Counted from the stretch's first letter, positions 24,481 to 34,190 are shown. The stretch is 64,000 nt of DNA from W0P33-017 sp963640395 (GCA_963640395.1 CAVHZH010000001.1:26390-90389); one strand, 5' to 3'. Numbers and translations are program-made. The notes: generated by a model from the sequence alone, not told the origin.

Positions 24481-27400
24481 TTACGACTGACCGGTCAATG
24501 CATTGTACAGTTCATCTGCCTGATCCCCGACTGTCTTGTTCACGCAGGCACTGTAGTTCGTATCTGCAATGTATTCAGCCTCGCAGTCAAAATATGTCTT
24601 TGCTGTACTTTCGTCAATATATGGTACTGACTGGAATTCCACCTTGTATTTGTCAATCGACTGGGTTGTCATATCCGTGAGCGTCACTACCCGTCCTCCG
24701 ACACGGAATCGGTAAGAGGTTGCTCCCAGTGTCATTGTTGCTTCCTCCCTAGATTCACTGTATACATATCTATACGGCGTAACCACTCTGTTTCCAATAA
24801 TTGCCAATGAGATATATTCTGTCTCCGAATGTCCGCTGAGCTTTGCATATACATACGGACTGCTTTCAGATGCGCAAGTTGTAATAAACTGCTTTGCAAG
24901 TGACTTCGCATTGACATTACTATAGTTATCATACAGACGATCCATCGCCACAGCTGCCGCAACCTTTCCATCTGCACTCAGTTCATCGAAGGAAGCACCT
25001 AATACCTGTTCAATCGCATTTTTCAGCATTGTCTCGCTCATTGTTGCCGGATTCGTTGCACTGCTTCCACTTCCTGTTCCGCTTCCGCTTCCTGTGCCGC
25101 TTCCGCTTCCTGTGCCGCTTCCACTTCCTGTGCCGCTTCCACTTCCCGTTCCGCTTCCGCTTCCTGTGCCGCTTCCACTTCCTGTGCCGCTTCCGCTTTC
25201 TGTTCCACTTTCACTTCCTGTTCCGCTTCCACTTCCTGTTCCGCTTCCACTTCCCGTTCCGCTTTCACTTCCTGTTCCGCTGTCGCTTCCTGTTCCGCTT
25301 CCGCCTCCTATGCCGCTTCCGCCTCCTGTTCCGCTGTCGCTTCCTGTGCCGCTTCCGCTTCCTGTTCCGCTTGCGGATGTACTTGCATTTGCCTGATCAT
25401 GCAGGCTGCTCTCTTTGCTGGCTGCGAGCGCTTCGTCAATTTTCTCGCCCCACTTATTCTGATCTGATTTACTCAGACTGGAATCACCCAATGCATCTTT
25501 GATCTGTGACAACGCAGTCTCCGCACCAAGTGTTCCCAACATACTCAGTGTACTGTCCAATCCATCCGTAACCCCGGAATTCAGGGCACTCACTGCCTCT
25601 TGCTTCAGATTGTCAATATCATTCAACAGACCGGTCTGTCCGAGCGCAACCTGTGCTTCAGCTTTCTCTGCCGCTGTAGACGTATCTGAATTGATAATCT
25701 CATTCAGCCGTGTCTCCTCGGCAGCAATCTTTGCATTTGTGTCTGTGACCAATTCCGCATACTGGGCAGCCAGATTTAAGTCATCTTCATCCAGCGCGTC
25801 TTGCTGCTTTTCCTGATAATCTTCCAACAAATTCTTCAACTGATCCAGCTTTGACATCAGACTCGCATCAGAATCTACGATTTTCTGTGCCAGTTCGCGC
25901 AACCATTCAATATGCGCCGTGACTATCTCCTTTACAGTATTCGCAAAGTCATCGTCCTTAATATTTTTTTCCTGCTCCTCTGCCCATGTAATACACTCAT
26001 ATACATATTTCACCGCATCCGAGGATGACATACGATCCTTCTTTGCAGTAATCATGGATTCCAGCTCACTGCGTGCGATCTCAACATCTGTCTTATCGTT
26101 GTCAAGAATGCTCTTTTTGACCGCATCACTTGAATTCTTCGCCGCGGCATTCTGATATTCCTGAGATACGCCCTTACCCAACTGAGCGGTAAAGTTGTCC
26201 TGTACCGTAGGCAGGAACTCATCATCTATCAGTTTTAATTCGCCATCTGCATCACCCACAATGCTATTTTCGATGTTCTGCGCATACTTAATATTGTTGA
26301 CCAGTCCAATGACAGTCTGGTCAGTCGCCAGATCATTACTGCTCTTGCATTGATCTGCTAATTGTTTACTCTGTTCATAAATATAAGCACGAATGGTCGA
26401 GTCACCGGATGAGAGCATTTTTGCACTATACGAAGTATTGCTTTCATTACACATGCTGATGCTGTTCATCACGCTCTCTACCAGAGAGCTGTCCATACTG
26501 AACGGATCCACATCTGTCGAATCTGAGTCATCACTTTGTGACTTCGACGAATAATATTGTCCACTGACGATATTCGACAACTCATTCAGATCAGTAAAGG
26601 AAGTGCTATCCTGTGACCCTGCAAGAAGTCCCAGCAAGCTTCCCTGATCAGATGCATCTGTTGTCGATTCTTCACCGCTATCGAGCAGCTTCTGGAATAC
26701 CTCTACACGTCTTGCCGCGTCAATGCCATCCATCAATGTCATAACGACCTGTGCATTTTCATCCTGCTCCGCTTTAGAAAACGCCTCATAACATTTCTGC
26801 AGATTTGCAAGCATCTGGTCATACTCATCCGTCGTTTGTGACCTCACATTTTGTGCAAAAAATGAATTCAATGCATCTCTCAGATATTTAAAAGACTTTT
26901 CATCCGAAGAAGTAGCCGTATACTTCTCCTCATAGAGCCGACGCACCGGTTCGAGTTCTTCCAGCTTCAGTAGGTCGTAGGGATCGGGATCGTCAAATAT
27001 ACAGACAACGTCTCCACTCTTAGCGTCCCTGGTCAATCCATCCGCACCTGTATAATATGTAACATACAGGTCATCCAGATCTGTCTCCGGAATCGCTGTT
27101 CCCTCTGTTGTGATCGCTGACAGGCTGGAAGCATCCGTGATATCATACCACGTTCCATCGGCAAGCTCGGACTTGTAGTAGATCTCATTCTGATCGGAAT
27201 CAGCCTGTGTATCAACTGCCTTCTCATACAATTCATCCGTCAATGCCTGCAAATGTATGAGATGTGTACCGATAAACAATACTGAGTTTTCAATCGTGTG
27301 CGAACTCTTGTAGGTACTGAACCGGACAGCCGTGCTCTCATCAAAGACCGCCCATGTCTGCATTGCCGGAATACCTGTCACAAGTACCACGACCGCCAGC

Positions 27401-27513
27401 AGAGCCGCTGCAGCCGCAGCCAGTCTCTTTTTATGTGATCGAAATCCCCTGCCACATAACTTGTTCCGCAAAGATGTGCTATTCAGATATTTTTTCGTCC
27501 TTTCTTTTCTCAT
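24481..27513 (-). CDS. Large exported/membrane-anchored protein with Gly/Ser/Thr linker
   Basis: 1010 aa. A basic N-terminus (MRKERTKKYLNS) is followed by one hydrophobic segment at about 33-50, fitting a signal anchor or signal peptide. Residues about 60-700 are mostly helical and acidic with many D/S/E/Q, including coiled-coil-like stretches (AQYAELVTDTNAKIAAEETR). A repetitive linker of about 105 residues follows (see the repeat entry). The last ~190 residues form a compact domain with SLAIIGNRVVTPYRYVYSES, ATMTLGATSYRFRVGGRVVT and ESTAKTYFDCEAEYIAD. Its pattern of a gap-free IGNRxVTPYR plus FRVGGxVV recalls copper-amine-oxidase-N/stalk domains of Gram-positive surface proteins (tentative). 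Function unknown. It is the last of five membrane/exported proteins in the CIS operon, a candidate wall-spanning anchor. Confidence 0.8.
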   Translation of the reverse strand: MRKERTKKYLNSTSLRNKLCGRGFRSHKKRLAAAAAALLAVVVLVTGIPAMQTWAVFDESTAVRFSTYKSSHTIENSVLFIGTHLIHLQALTDELYEKAVDTQADSDQNEIYYKSELADGTWYDITDASSLSAITTEGTAIPETDLDDLYVTYYTGADGLTRDAKSGDVVCIFDDPDPYDLLKLEELEPVRRLYEEKYTATSSDEKSFKYLRDALNSFFAQNVRSQTTDEYDQMLANLQKCYEAFSKAEQDENAQVVMTLMDGIDAARRVEVFQKLLDSGEESTTDASDQGSLLGLLAGSQDSTSFTDLNELSNIVSGQYYSSKSQSDDSDSTDVDPFSMDSSLVESVMNSISMCNESNTSYSAKMLSSGDSTIRAYIYEQSKQLADQCKSSNDLATDQTVIGLVNNIKYAQNIENSIVGDADGELKLIDDEFLPTVQDNFTAQLGKGVSQEYQNAAAKNSSDAVKKSILDNDKTDVEIARSELESMITAKKDRMSSSDAVKYVYECITWAEEQEKNIKDDDFANTVKEIVTAHIEWLRELAQKIVDSDASLMSKLDQLKNLLEDYQEKQQDALDEDDLNLAAQYAELVTDTNAKIAAEETRLNEIINSDTSTAAEKAEAQVALGQTGLLNDIDNLKQEAVSALNSGVTDGLDSTLSMLGTLGAETALSQIKDALGDSSLSKSDQNKWGEKIDEALAASKESSLHDQANASTSASGTGSGSGTGSDSGTGGGSGIGGGSGTGSDSGTGSESGTGSGSGTGSGSGTGSESGTESGSGTGSGSGTGSGSGTGSGSGTGSGSGTGSGSGTGSGSGTGSGSSATNPATMSETMLKNAIEQVLGASFDELSADGKVAAAVAMDRLYDNYSNVNAKSLAKQFITTCASESSPYVYAKLSGHSETEYISLAIIGNRVVTPYRYVYSESREEATMTLGATSYRFRVGGRVVTLTDMTTQSIDKYKVEFQSVPYIDESTAKTYFDCEAEYIADTNYSACVNKTVGDQADELYNALTGQS
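25060..25376 (-). repeat. Tandem coding repeat (SGTGSG-type linker)
   Basis: About 105 codons of 12- and 18-base units, translating to SGTGSGSGTGSDSGTGGG and variants (SES, SDS, GGG). The repeats read open on several frames of both strands, which produces spurious antisense open frames here. Low-complexity DNA of this kind is expected to vary in length between strains. Confidence 0.9.
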
Positions 27514-27528
27514 ACCTTGTAATCCCTC

Positions 27529-29622
27529 TTATTGTGTCTGCTGCTTAAGCAGCTTCAGACTCGATGTATCAAAGCTTCCATCGTATAGCTTGTTTTGATC
27601 CTTATCATAAAACTCGACAGTCACATTTGCCAGATCCGGTTCCAAAATAGACAAATACTGAAATTTCTGCGTGATGGAAACCATATCCTCGGAGCCCAGA
27701 TATTTGCCATCAGCGGTGCGGATACGGTAAAATGCAATATTCTCCTGCGCATCCGGCGTCAATGTGAGCTCTGTGCAGTTTGTCGTTGCGTTTTTATCAC
27801 AGGTGTAAGTGCCGATCGTCTCGCCGTTCTGTGAAGAATCTTCAACATGATAACCGGTCGTGATCGACAGGTCTCCACTCAGGGAGCTCGCATCAATCTC
27901 GCAGTCACATACAAAATCATTGCCGTTATAGAAACGGATCTTTACAGTCTCAACATCCTGCAATGCCAACGCCAGATGTCTGAGCGACTGATCTATAGAT
28001 GTCCGCGCACCGATCTGCGTCTGATCACACCACAATTCAAAATCAGTAATTTCACCGTCCAATTCTTCCGCGAGCTGTACCCGCAGACGAAATTCCTCAT
28101 TCTGGATGATCTGCTCGATATAATAATGGGATCCTTCTGTCGAGTCCTCTACGACAACGCTTTCACCGCCGTCAGCTGCATCCACATCCAGAGTACCGGA
28201 TTTCATATACTGTGATACAGCACCGCATGTCAATCGGTCAAACTCATATAAAGCGCTTGAATATAATTCCATTGCATCCAGCATATCATTCTGGAGTGAC
28301 TCATAGTTATCCAATGAAGATTCATACTCCTCATAGGTCAGCGTGCCGAGCTGGTTCAACAGAAGATCCCGGTCTAGCTGTGTCTTGGCTGCATCCACCT
28401 GTTCGACAGCCTCTTCATAAGAATTTTTGACAGAAATAAAATTGTCAAAACTATCTTCTACCTGCTGTATGAGATCCGCCTTTATGCTCTCTGCCTCCTG
28501 TCTGGCATCCTGATATTCCAGAGCCGCCTCATATAATGCATACGGTTCATCTTCCACATAACGGGAGCCATCTATCGCGCCCTTGAACCATACCTTCGGG
28601 ATCTTGAAAAAAATAATTCTTATAGATCCATTCCACGGTTCATCAATCCTCTGCAAAAATTCCTTGTATTTCTGCTTGAATGCGCGTGAATTTATCTTTT
28701 CACCATTCAATGCCTGATTATAATAGCTTCGGATGAGCGACATGTCCGATCCGCTATATTGCTGGTTCATCAGATCATAATAGGTCGTAAGCGAGACTCT
28801 GGCAGACTGCTCGGCAATCTTTGCTTCATAATACGTCTCATCATTATCCAACGTACTCTGTATCAGAGCATCTAATACCTCGCTGCGCTTCATATCAGCT
28901 ACAACCAGCGGATTTTCAAATGTATAGTCCTGATAAATCGATGTATTTCCTGTCAGAGTGACAAGCTTTTTCTTTTTTGAGTTCAGATTACGTGTCGCAG
29001 TCGATATCTTGGATTCCAACGAATTACGCTTTGAATTCATCGTATCAATGTCTGCCTGCGTGGCCTCGCCAATCGCCAGTTTTATTGTACTCTTTTTTAT
29101 CGATTCATCCAATGCATCCAGCTTTTTTTGATTCAGGTCTATTTCTTTTTCCAGCATGACAATATTCAGATAGATTGTATTGACTTGCTGATAAATCGTA
29201 AACTTCTGGTCATTGATCTGATGCTTTACAGTATCTATCTCATACTGGATCGATTTCGGCTTAAACTGAAACTCATACGCCTCCGCCAGATCCGGTTTCG
29301 TCGGAAACTTGAATGAAAGAAGTGGACTCCAACGGAACGTAGACATATTTTCCTGCTTCATTTGGATCGTCTTGACAGCCTGCGTCAGCTGCACCTGCTT
29401 GGTCTCAAGGCGTCCCTCCAGCTGTTCCAGCTTTGCGCTGTTTAGATATGCCTGTGTGCGTGCCTGCTCCATCGTATAAGTGGTTTTCACCTGAGCAGTG
29501 GCATCTTCTGCCTCATAACCGGCAGACACAGAAACCAGCATAGTCACCATCAATATCAATGCCAGCAACCGTTTCCATTTAAAAAATTGTCTCATTTTCC
29601 GTTTTCCGGATCTCACTCTCAT
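27529..29622 (-). CDS. Exported TolC/OEP-like coiled-coil protein
   Basis: 697 aa with a clear signal sequence (basic start, then FKWKRLLALILMVTMLVSVS, SAGYEA cleavage-like site). Residues about 45-460 look like the outer-membrane-efflux (OEP/TolC) fold: TYTMEQARTQAYLNSAKLEQ, long helical hairpins with DESIKKSTIKLAIGEATQAD and IDTMNSKRNSLES, and QLGTLTYEEYESSLDNYESL near 400. The LxxGxxTxxD/YxxxxxxL motifs are those of TolC helices. The last ~220 residues form two beta-rich domains. A TolC-like fold in a Gram-positive cannot form an outer-membrane channel and may act as an extracellular coiled-coil tube or sensor. The start overlaps the MORN gene stop by 4 bases (ATGA). Located in the middle of the membrane module of the CIS operon. 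Confidence 0.78.
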   Translation of the reverse strand: MRVRSGKRKMRQFFKWKRLLALILMVTMLVSVSAGYEAEDATAQVKTTYTMEQARTQAYLNSAKLEQLEGRLETKQVQLTQAVKTIQMKQENMSTFRWSPLLSFKFPTKPDLAEAYEFQFKPKSIQYEIDTVKHQINDQKFTIYQQVNTIYLNIVMLEKEIDLNQKKLDALDESIKKSTIKLAIGEATQADIDTMNSKRNSLESKISTATRNLNSKKKKLVTLTGNTSIYQDYTFENPLVVADMKRSEVLDALIQSTLDNDETYYEAKIAEQSARVSLTTYYDLMNQQYSGSDMSLIRSYYNQALNGEKINSRAFKQKYKEFLQRIDEPWNGSIRIIFFKIPKVWFKGAIDGSRYVEDEPYALYEAALEYQDARQEAESIKADLIQQVEDSFDNFISVKNSYEEAVEQVDAAKTQLDRDLLLNQLGTLTYEEYESSLDNYESLQNDMLDAMELYSSALYEFDRLTCGAVSQYMKSGTLDVDAADGGESVVVEDSTEGSHYYIEQIIQNEEFRLRVQLAEELDGEITDFELWCDQTQIGARTSIDQSLRHLALALQDVETVKIRFYNGNDFVCDCEIDASSLSGDLSITTGYHVEDSSQNGETIGTYTCDKNATTNCTELTLTPDAQENIAFYRIRTADGKYLGSEDMVSITQKFQYLSILEPDLANVTVEFYDKDQNKLYDGSFDTSSLKLLKQQTQ

Positions 29623-30851
29623 TCAGCACCCTCCTCACTCGTGATTGAGTAGAATGAAAAAGTATCGTTCTTATCTTTACATACAAATGTATAAAGCAAT
29701 CCATCCTTGCGGAAGGAATACAGATATACCGGATAATCATCCTGAATTTTATTCACCGTAATGACATCCGTATACTCATCTGTCGTCTCAAGCTCAACGC
29801 TGCCGTTCATCGTCTGTTTCTTTGTATTCAGATAATTGATCGCGACAGCCTCAGGGAGTGTCACAATCGAATTTCCCTCATAGACAACATCACCAAATGC
29901 AGCTTTTAGTTCTTTGATCGTAGTACACTCCTGATTACCGATCTGGATCGAATCCTTCAAAACGTAAATACTGTCCACCATTACCGATTCTTCCAGATTG
30001 TCATCATCGGTAACGCCTACATATAATGCCTGTATATCCGACATCAAAACTGTAAAATCAGTATCATTGCGATAAATCACCCGGGAACCCGTATAAGCTT
30101 GTGCGACCTCCGATGTAGACTTGCCGAGCAGCGCACTGTATACAAGCTGATCCTTTGAAAAACTGCCCTCATAAACCGCCTTGTCACCAGATCCATAGAG
30201 CTTACCGGTTCCTTGCTTCATGCCTCTGGAGAACTCTCCGTCATAGGCAAGTGTGCCATTTTCGCGGTAGAGCTTGCCGGTTCCATCATATAAATTGTCA
30301 CTGAAAGAGCCTTTATAATGCATCGTACCGTCCGCATAATACTGGGTTCCGGTACCCTCATATTCATTCTGTACAAATTCTCCCTGGTAGAGCAGCGTGC
30401 CATCGACACCGTATAGATTGCCGGATCCTGTGACACCTCCATTCTCTACCGCACCCTCATAAGCCAGATAACCGGACTTACCGAGAATCCGAACATTTCC
30501 TTTCGCAAACCGAAGCATCACATCATCGTAATTATATGTCTTGATCCCATCTTCCTGCTTTTGCGGCAGATACATCGAACGGATGCTGACCAGATAGATC
30601 ATGCTCAGCACTCCGATGACAACGACAATCGCATACGCCAGTCTCTTGCTGACCAGCCATCCGAATATCTCATAGTAATCCTTTTTGTGCTTCGGACGGA
30701 TATCAAACAGCCTTACAAAGAAATCACGGATCTTAGCAATGATCCTGGTACGAATGAAATTTTCACTCGTCAGCTGTCTGAATTTTGTAACAAGCGGTGT
30801 AATCTTTGCCTTCATTGAGGCGAGCAGCACCTGAATGAGATTATTTCCCAC
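29619..30851 (-). CDS. Single-pass membrane protein with MORN repeats
   Basis: 410 aa. Cytoplasmic basic N-terminus (KAKITPLVTKFRQLTSENFI), one membrane helix at about 70-95 (AYAIVVVIGVLSMIYLVSI), then about five MORN-type repeats at about 120-235: GTLLYQGEFVQNEYEGTGTQ, GTMHYKGSFSDNLYDGTGKL, GTLAYDGEFSRGMKQGTGKL and degenerate flanks. A C-terminal domain of about 150 residues follows, with DYPVYLYSFRKDGLLYTFVC at the end. MORN repeats commonly bind lipid, peptidoglycan or protein partners; outside the cell in a Firmicute a wall contact is plausible (inference). Overlaps the next gene by 4 bases, so stoichiometric expression with the TolC-like protein is likely. Confidence 0.8.
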   Translation of the reverse strand: MGNNLIQVLLASMKAKITPLVTKFRQLTSENFIRTRIIAKIRDFFVRLFDIRPKHKKDYYEIFGWLVSKRLAYAIVVVIGVLSMIYLVSIRSMYLPQKQEDGIKTYNYDDVMLRFAKGNVRILGKSGYLAYEGAVENGGVTGSGNLYGVDGTLLYQGEFVQNEYEGTGTQYYADGTMHYKGSFSDNLYDGTGKLYRENGTLAYDGEFSRGMKQGTGKLYGSGDKAVYEGSFSKDQLVYSALLGKSTSEVAQAYTGSRVIYRNDTDFTVLMSDIQALYVGVTDDDNLEESVMVDSIYVLKDSIQIGNQECTTIKELKAAFGDVVYEGNSIVTLPEAVAINYLNTKKQTMNGSVELETTDEYTDVITVNKIQDDYPVYLYSFRKDGLLYTFVCKDKNDTFSFYSITSEEGAE

Positions 30852-30886
30852 TTCTATTTACCCCTGTCTTTCTGAACTGCAATTAT

Positions 30887-33304
30887 TTATTCCTCATAAC
30901 GGAGCTCACAGGGTACATCCCCTGCATGTTCCATATTCAGATACGTCTCACATGTAAACAGATACCATTTTGAAATCTCGTCTGTCGGAAGCTCCTTCAA
31001 AATATCCGAAAAGGTACTCCGTGCCAGATAGAAATCATGCTGGTAAAACAACTCCAATGCCTGTGCAAAACGCTCACAAACAGCACGTTTCTTTTCGCGC
31101 TCACGCACATTCAGAGCATCCAGAGCCTCATACATCTTCATTTGTCTGCCGCTGCCAGACATCTGGATATATCCGATGCAGCGCAGCAGACCGTTATAAT
31201 GTTCGCGTTCCTTTACTGTCTCTGAAATCACCAGACGCAGCCCGCGTTCACGAAACCATGCTGCAAAACGTTCGAGCTCATTCGTCTCCGGAGATACAAG
31301 AAACGTACTGCTCTGCTGGCTTGTGCCAGCCACACCATAGACAAATGACGAATAGTGCAGAAGAATCGTCGTTTTGGGGATGCTTCTTAAATAAGCATTC
31401 TCCTGTTCTGACAGCTCACGCAGAAAATCAACTGCACTGTTTAATGTATTTTGATTTTTTTCCATAAACAGAAACCGCAGGATCGACAGCGAGCTGTCAT
31501 TCGATATAAGCACGCCATCCTTTTCCTCCTGATATCTGCCGATCAGCGCGATCAGGCGGTTCAGCCGTCCGATCTCCTCCTCGCTGCTATTTCTGGGACC
31601 CACGGTAGAGATCAGTGCCATTGTGCCCTGCAGCTTTGTAACATCGCCGCTTGTGACCTCTGTAATGGATTCTTTATTCAGCAGCTGTTCGATATTTTTC
31701 GGTGCAAACCGGTAATATGCCTCAAACGCAAGAAACTTGGAATAATTGACCTTCCGGATCTTATTCTGGATCTCACCAAGTGCATTCCACAGAATCCGCA
31801 TGTCGCCGCCGTATACACGCGGACGTTCAATATCTGTTCTGCCTCCGGCTACCTGCTGCATACTGCGTGCCAGTATACTCAGATCTGCTGACTGCAATGC
31901 CAGAATCAGGATGCACATCAGGCTCGCAAGTGCAAATACAATGAGCACTGATACAAGCTGTGTCTGCCAGTCTTCAAAGCTCCATGCATCATCACTGAAA
32001 ACTCCGAATAATGCATAATCGCCATTCGTCGCTGCTGTCAGTATCTGATAACGCTGTCCATCCATTCGGAAAGTCTTTGAAGTAATGCTGTCTGAGACGA
32101 CCAGCGCCTCTGCCTCATCGGAGGCTGCGGCAAAATAACGCGTCTCCACTGTCTCATGATTATGTCCGCTTACGCTGACATAGATACACAAATCGGTAGT
32201 ATCTGCAAAAAACAGATCTTCACAGCCATCCTCCCTGACCTGTGTGTAAGCCGTTTGTAAACGCTCCTGCAGCTGCGTATACTGCTCAGATGTATAGAAA
32301 TCGGAATCTGTAAATGACAGCTCCGAGGGATCTCCTATATCGGTCAATATCCCATTCAATACAGAGGCAAACCATTTTGTTCTGGCTGCCTGCTGTGTCT
32401 GTGTCTGCTGGTAGACAAATACACCACTGCCACCCAGCACAACAACGAGCAGAACCAGCTCAAGCACCAATGCCAGATATACGACCCGGTTGTGGTTGCG
32501 GAGCAACGCATATAACATCAAAATGACCAGCCAGCCAGCCAACACACCAATCAACCAGTAAATCCGGTAGTTGCTGTGCAGGGACATCAATTGTCCAAAA
32601 CTCATATGACACAGAGAATAGGTATACCGCACTGTGTCGTCGACTGCAAACGGTCCGGAGACAAGATCCGCATCACTGCGGACTGAGATGCTGCCCATCT
32701 CATAGCTGGCAGCGACATAGGTACGTCCTGTCTCAGCCTCCTGTCTGAGAAAGCTCTCAACCGTAACGGAAGCCTTCGCCGCCGTTTCAAGGTCGGTCAG
32801 CTCGTCATATGAAACTTCATATACACAGGCAGCACTTCCATCCCATGCGACTGTCGCCAAATACATCCCATTCTCGTCTACATCGAGATCGGTGAGCACA
32901 TCAGTCTGATAGATGGACAGCTCCGCTGTCATGGCTTCCAACTGTAACCCATCCGAAAATTGTAAAATCCGGTAAGTATATGTATCCTCCTGACCGGAAG
33001 CATCCGGAATCGCCATCACCGCATATAATGCGCCGTCATATTCTGCGATCTCACGGATGAATGCCTCATCCTGTAATTCCCTTGTCGAGAAAAAATCTGT
33101 TACTTTTCCATACAGATCCATCTCATAGATCAAACCCTCTTTTGTATCGTTATCTGCAACATAGACCGTCTGATTCTGTGTACACCCGTCGTTATCATAG
33201 GTATACACACCATCCGGTTGTCCGTTCCAGATAGCATATCCGTATAGCGCGGTGGCAGCCAGCAGCCATACTAAACCGATGATCATCGGCACTTTTTTAC
33301 TCAT
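30887..33304 (-). CDS. Membrane sensor with HAMP-like, degenerate class III cyclase-like and helical-repeat regions
   Basis: 805 aa from ATG 33304 (GGGGAG precedes it; the ATG at 33322 contains that site). A first membrane helix at about 6-25 is followed by an extracellular beta-propeller-like segment with repeated strands. Two or three helices lie near 235-290, another extracellular domain follows, then a helix near 450. After that come a HAMP-like segment (SMQQVAGGRTDIERPRVYGG) and a domain starting YRFAPKNIEQLLNKESITEV, which mirrors the start of adenylate/guanylate cyclase domains (YxPxEF..LL.KESI). The metal-binding aspartates are not recognisable: the LFSDIRxFT site reads MALISTVGPR. 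The end is TPR-like (ALELFYQHDFYLARSTFSDI). Probably a signalling/scaffold protein without cyclase activity. Part of the CIS membrane module. Confidence 0.72.
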   Translation of the reverse strand: MSKKVPMIIGLVWLLAATALYGYAIWNGQPDGVYTYDNDGCTQNQTVYVADNDTKEGLIYEMDLYGKVTDFFSTRELQDEAFIREIAEYDGALYAVMAIPDASGQEDTYTYRILQFSDGLQLEAMTAELSIYQTDVLTDLDVDENGMYLATVAWDGSAACVYEVSYDELTDLETAAKASVTVESFLRQEAETGRTYVAASYEMGSISVRSDADLVSGPFAVDDTVRYTYSLCHMSFGQLMSLHSNYRIYWLIGVLAGWLVILMLYALLRNHNRVVYLALVLELVLLVVVLGGSGVFVYQQTQTQQAARTKWFASVLNGILTDIGDPSELSFTDSDFYTSEQYTQLQERLQTAYTQVREDGCEDLFFADTTDLCIYVSVSGHNHETVETRYFAAASDEAEALVVSDSITSKTFRMDGQRYQILTAATNGDYALFGVFSDDAWSFEDWQTQLVSVLIVFALASLMCILILALQSADLSILARSMQQVAGGRTDIERPRVYGGDMRILWNALGEIQNKIRKVNYSKFLAFEAYYRFAPKNIEQLLNKESITEVTSGDVTKLQGTMALISTVGPRNSSEEEIGRLNRLIALIGRYQEEKDGVLISNDSSLSILRFLFMEKNQNTLNSAVDFLRELSEQENAYLRSIPKTTILLHYSSFVYGVAGTSQQSSTFLVSPETNELERFAAWFRERGLRLVISETVKEREHYNGLLRCIGYIQMSGSGRQMKMYEALDALNVREREKKRAVCERFAQALELFYQHDFYLARSTFSDILKELPTDEISKWYLFTCETYLNMEHAGDVPCELRYEE

Positions 33305-33330
33305 ATGTTTTCTCCCCAGCATTCCCTATT

Positions 33331-34176
33331 TTATTGAAGCAGTGATTCGGTGCCTATCTTTTTAAATCCGTTAATAAACAAACGCAGCCACGGAATATCA
33401 CCAAATATTGCCTGTGTTAAAAACGAGGCAATCACCAATATCACCAACAGGACAGAGATTCGTAGCAACACCTTGAAAATCTGGTCACGGTTTCTTCCAA
33501 ACCATGCCCGGAAACGACTTCCGATGCCTCCCCGCTGCTTTGGTGCAGCGGCGATCCGGATATCCTTATACAGCTCTGTAAACTTATGATAGCTCTTTTT
33601 TGAAATCTTTTTATCAAGCAGCTGGTAGCTGATCGCCTTCTGTGATGCCTTCGGCTCCAATAATTCACGCAGGATCTTGGCACACTGTACGACACACTCG
33701 CGTTCAGTCAGCTTCTCATCCAGTTCCTCAAGATTGATCGCAAATCCAAGATATACATTGTGGTTCTTGGCGAGATGAAGCTGTCTTTGCTTTAGTATCA
33801 GATACAGGATCGGATATGGTATCTCCGCGGAGATACATGCCAGTATCGTATTGATACAGATCGTCTCACATTCATTCAGGGAATAGGCATTGCCCATATA
33901 AAAATCCTTCAATGCACGCTCCCTGAAATATGGATATACGATCAAAAACGCTCCCTGATCCGAAAAGCTGTCCACGCAGGAGGCTTCTGTATCAAACTCT
34001 GACTGCTCATATACCGTCAGAAACCGCCGCACGATCTCATGATCGTAGACAACTAGTACAATGTATAGCCCCTCCTCGGTGGCATTTAAATCCTGACAGA
34101 CCAGAATATCATTCGCCGCCGTCTTTTCCAGCACCCGTATACACTTTAACCGCATTTTCTGCGACTGATATATCAT
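33331..34176 (-). CDS. Membrane-anchored pseudokinase-like protein
   Basis: 281 aa. The N-terminal ~200 residues are cytosolic. The order of strands and helices (NDILVCQDLNATEEGLYIVL, FLTVYEQSEFD, FLIVYPYFRERALKDFY, ECETICINTILACISA, then YLILKQRQLHLAKNHNVYLG, FAINLEEL) resembles a kinase fold in which the catalytic-loop region has lost the HRD and DFG residues. This is comparable in layout to EssB/YukC pseudokinases of type VII secretion (cytosolic pseudokinase, then membrane helix). A membrane helix lies at about 236-258, with a short tail outside. The homology is inferred from pattern only. It lies 14 bases after the gene upstream and 9 bases before the sensor gene. Confidence 0.6.
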   Translation of the reverse strand: MIYQSQKMRLKCIRVLEKTAANDILVCQDLNATEEGLYIVLVVYDHEIVRRFLTVYEQSEFDTEASCVDSFSDQGAFLIVYPYFRERALKDFYMGNAYSLNECETICINTILACISAEIPYPILYLILKQRQLHLAKNHNVYLGFAINLEELDEKLTERECVVQCAKILRELLEPKASQKAISYQLLDKKISKKSYHKFTELYKDIRIAAAPKQRGGIGSRFRAWFGRNRDQIFKVLLRISVLLVILVIASFLTQAIFGDIPWLRLFINGFKKIGTESLLQ

Positions 34177-34190
34177 CCTATCAGCCCTCC

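Noticed and set aside
25029..25502. Long antisense open frames opposite the Gly/Ser repeat
   Set aside because: They exist because the repeat is open in several frames; no ribosome site, biased low-complexity translation.
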